Source: Anaerolineae bacterium (GTDB taxonomy: Bacteria; Chloroflexota; Anaerolineae; B4-G1). From it: 5,043 nucleotides of DNA. Below the pieces are notes generated by a model. It was not told the DNA's origin, searched no databases, and was given only the letters and a program-made list of their open reading frames with translations. Below, in pieces: positions 4,184 through 5,043 of the stretch (the stretch's first letter is position 1; each line of letters begins with the position of its first letter). Where the stretch lies: contig JAUWOI010000365.1 of the NCBI GenBank assembly GCA_030612185.1, forward strand, positions 1 to 5,043. Direction: 5' to 3'. The position numbers were made by a program, and so were the translations under genes.

Positions 4184-5043
4184 ATGCGCAGGTGGATCAA
4201 TCTGACGCTGCTGGGTGTACTATTGGCGTGGACGCTGCTAGCACCGGCACCGGCGCGCGCAGCCAAGATTAACGAAGGTAGCGTAATCCACGTCGTCGGG
4301 TGGGGCGAGACGCTGTTCAGCATCGCCGGGCGCTACGGAGTGTCTGTGGACGCCATCTGCGCGGCCAACGGCATCGCCGATCCCACGCGCATCTACGCTG
4401 GACAGCGGTTGGTCATTCCCACTTCCAACGTGCCGGCCGCGCCTGCTGCGGCCGGGGCCACACACGTCGTCCAGGCGGGCGAGAACCTGTACCGCATTGC
4501 CCTGCGATACGGCACCACGGTGGCGGCGATGACCGAACTCAACGGCATCTACAACCCCGGCCACGTCGCCGCTGGCCAGACGTTAGTCATCCCCGGTAGC
4601 CCCACTATGCCCACAGTGGCCTATCAGCCGGAACACGCCGCCACGACACACACGGTACAGCCGGGCGAGACTCTCTCGGCCATCGCACATCACTACGGCG
4701 ATGGGATGTGGACGCTGGTCCAGGTCAATAGCATTGCCAACCCGGCACTGGTTCTGCCTGGGCAAGTGCTCGTCATCCCACGGGCCAGCAGCCTGGTACC
4801 TGCTTCTGCGTCTCCCCCTGCCGGCGGCGGGAAACGAATCCTGATTGACCTTTCGGAGCAGCACCTCTACGCCTATCAGGGGGAGGTGTTGGTCTACTCG
4901 TTCGTGGCCTCGACCGGCATGGGTGGCGGCACGCGCAGCGGCAGTTTCCGCGTGCTCGACAAGTACCCCAACGCTTACGCCTCCACCTGGAACCTGCAGA
5001 TGCCACACTGGTTGGGCATCTACTGGGCGGGCGCGTTGGAGAA
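4184..5043 (+). CDS. Secreted LysM-repeat L,D-transpeptidase (YkuD), C-terminus cut off by window edge
   Basis: Open from the ATG at 4184 to the right edge (286 codons plus two bases). Residues 1-26 form a signal peptide (MRRWINLTLLGVLLAWTLL, cleavage probably after APARA). Three LysM domains follow at about 35-79, 93-137 and 155-199. Each has the pattern of a V..GE.L..IA..YG core and a final G Q.L.IP, and they are joined by Ala/Pro linkers. LysM binds peptidoglycan glycan chains. From about 218 a YkuD domain begins (RILIDLSEQHLYAYQGEVLVYSF, then STGMGGGTRSGSFRVLDKYPN and WLGIYWAG), a fold that makes 3-3 peptidoglycan cross-links or attaches proteins. The catalytic His and Cys (SHGC) region lies past the edge, so activity cannot be confirmed. 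GGGAG 8 nt upstream and the promoter position favour this start over the ATG at 4163. It acts in the cell envelope. Confidence 0.92.
   Translation, partial: MRRWINLTLLGVLLAWTLLAPAPARAAKINEGSVIHVVGWGETLFSIAGRYGVSVDAICAANGIADPTRIYAGQRLVIPTSNVPAAPAAAGATHVVQAGENLYRIALRYGTTVAAMTELNGIYNPGHVAAGQTLVIPGSPTMPTVAYQPEHAATTHTVQPGETLSAIAHHYGDGMWTLVQVNSIANPALVLPGQVLVIPRASSLVPASASPPAGGGKRILIDLSEQHLYAYQGEVLVYSFVASTGMGGGTRSGSFRVLDKYPNAYASTWNLQMPHWLGIYWAGALE

Noticed and set aside
4583..5008. A 141-codon minus-strand frame
   Set aside because: It is antisense to the LysM3 and YkuD region, whose domain motifs are unmistakable on the plus strand.

Overview
The window looks like a piece of a Chloroflexota (Anaerolineae-like) chromosome or a close relative. 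This is inferred from three things. A membrane-anchored protein has a long Thr/Pro-rich 'TPTPT' stalk. A secreted protein combines LysM repeats with a YkuD domain. Short palindromic repeats resembling dispersed REP-type sequences lie inside genes. GC content is moderately high. No marker gene fixes the taxonomy.

Positions 1-3368 hold a compact five-gene operon on the minus strand, read right to left: M42 aminopeptidase C (363 aa), an orphan 95-aa protein, an orphan 148-aa protein, M42 aminopeptidase B (344 aa), and M42 aminopeptidase A (first 150 residues only, running off the left edge). Gaps are 21, 12, 24 and -1 nt, and every gene except B has a clear Shine-Dalgarno sequence. B and C keep the full M42 metal and catalytic set. 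A keeps the first metal-ligand motif before it is cut off. Three diverged paralogues in one transcript suggest a peptide-degradation system, possibly a hetero-oligomeric TET-type particle. The two small proteins have no family I recognise and could be partners of it.

Positions 3369-3527 form the operon leader. It contains a 96-bp MITE-like element with perfect 16-bp terminal inverted repeats flanked by GGTG on both sides. Next comes a minus-strand gene (3528-4034) for a membrane protein with an N-terminal anchor and a low-complexity Thr/Pro stalk.

Positions 4035-4183 are a divergent promoter region with two good sigma70-type promoters. The leftward promoter has an inverted repeat between its -10 and -35 boxes. 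On the plus strand, 4184 to the right edge encodes a secreted protein with three LysM domains and the beginning of an L,D-transpeptidase (YkuD) domain, cut off before its catalytic Cys motif. The stalk protein and the LysM-YkuD protein are probably both cell-envelope proteins.

The most unusual observation is that M42-A and M42-C both carry REP-like or palindromic in-frame insertions at the same place, the loop just before the LAAHMDE metal-binding motif. M42-B lacks an insertion there.
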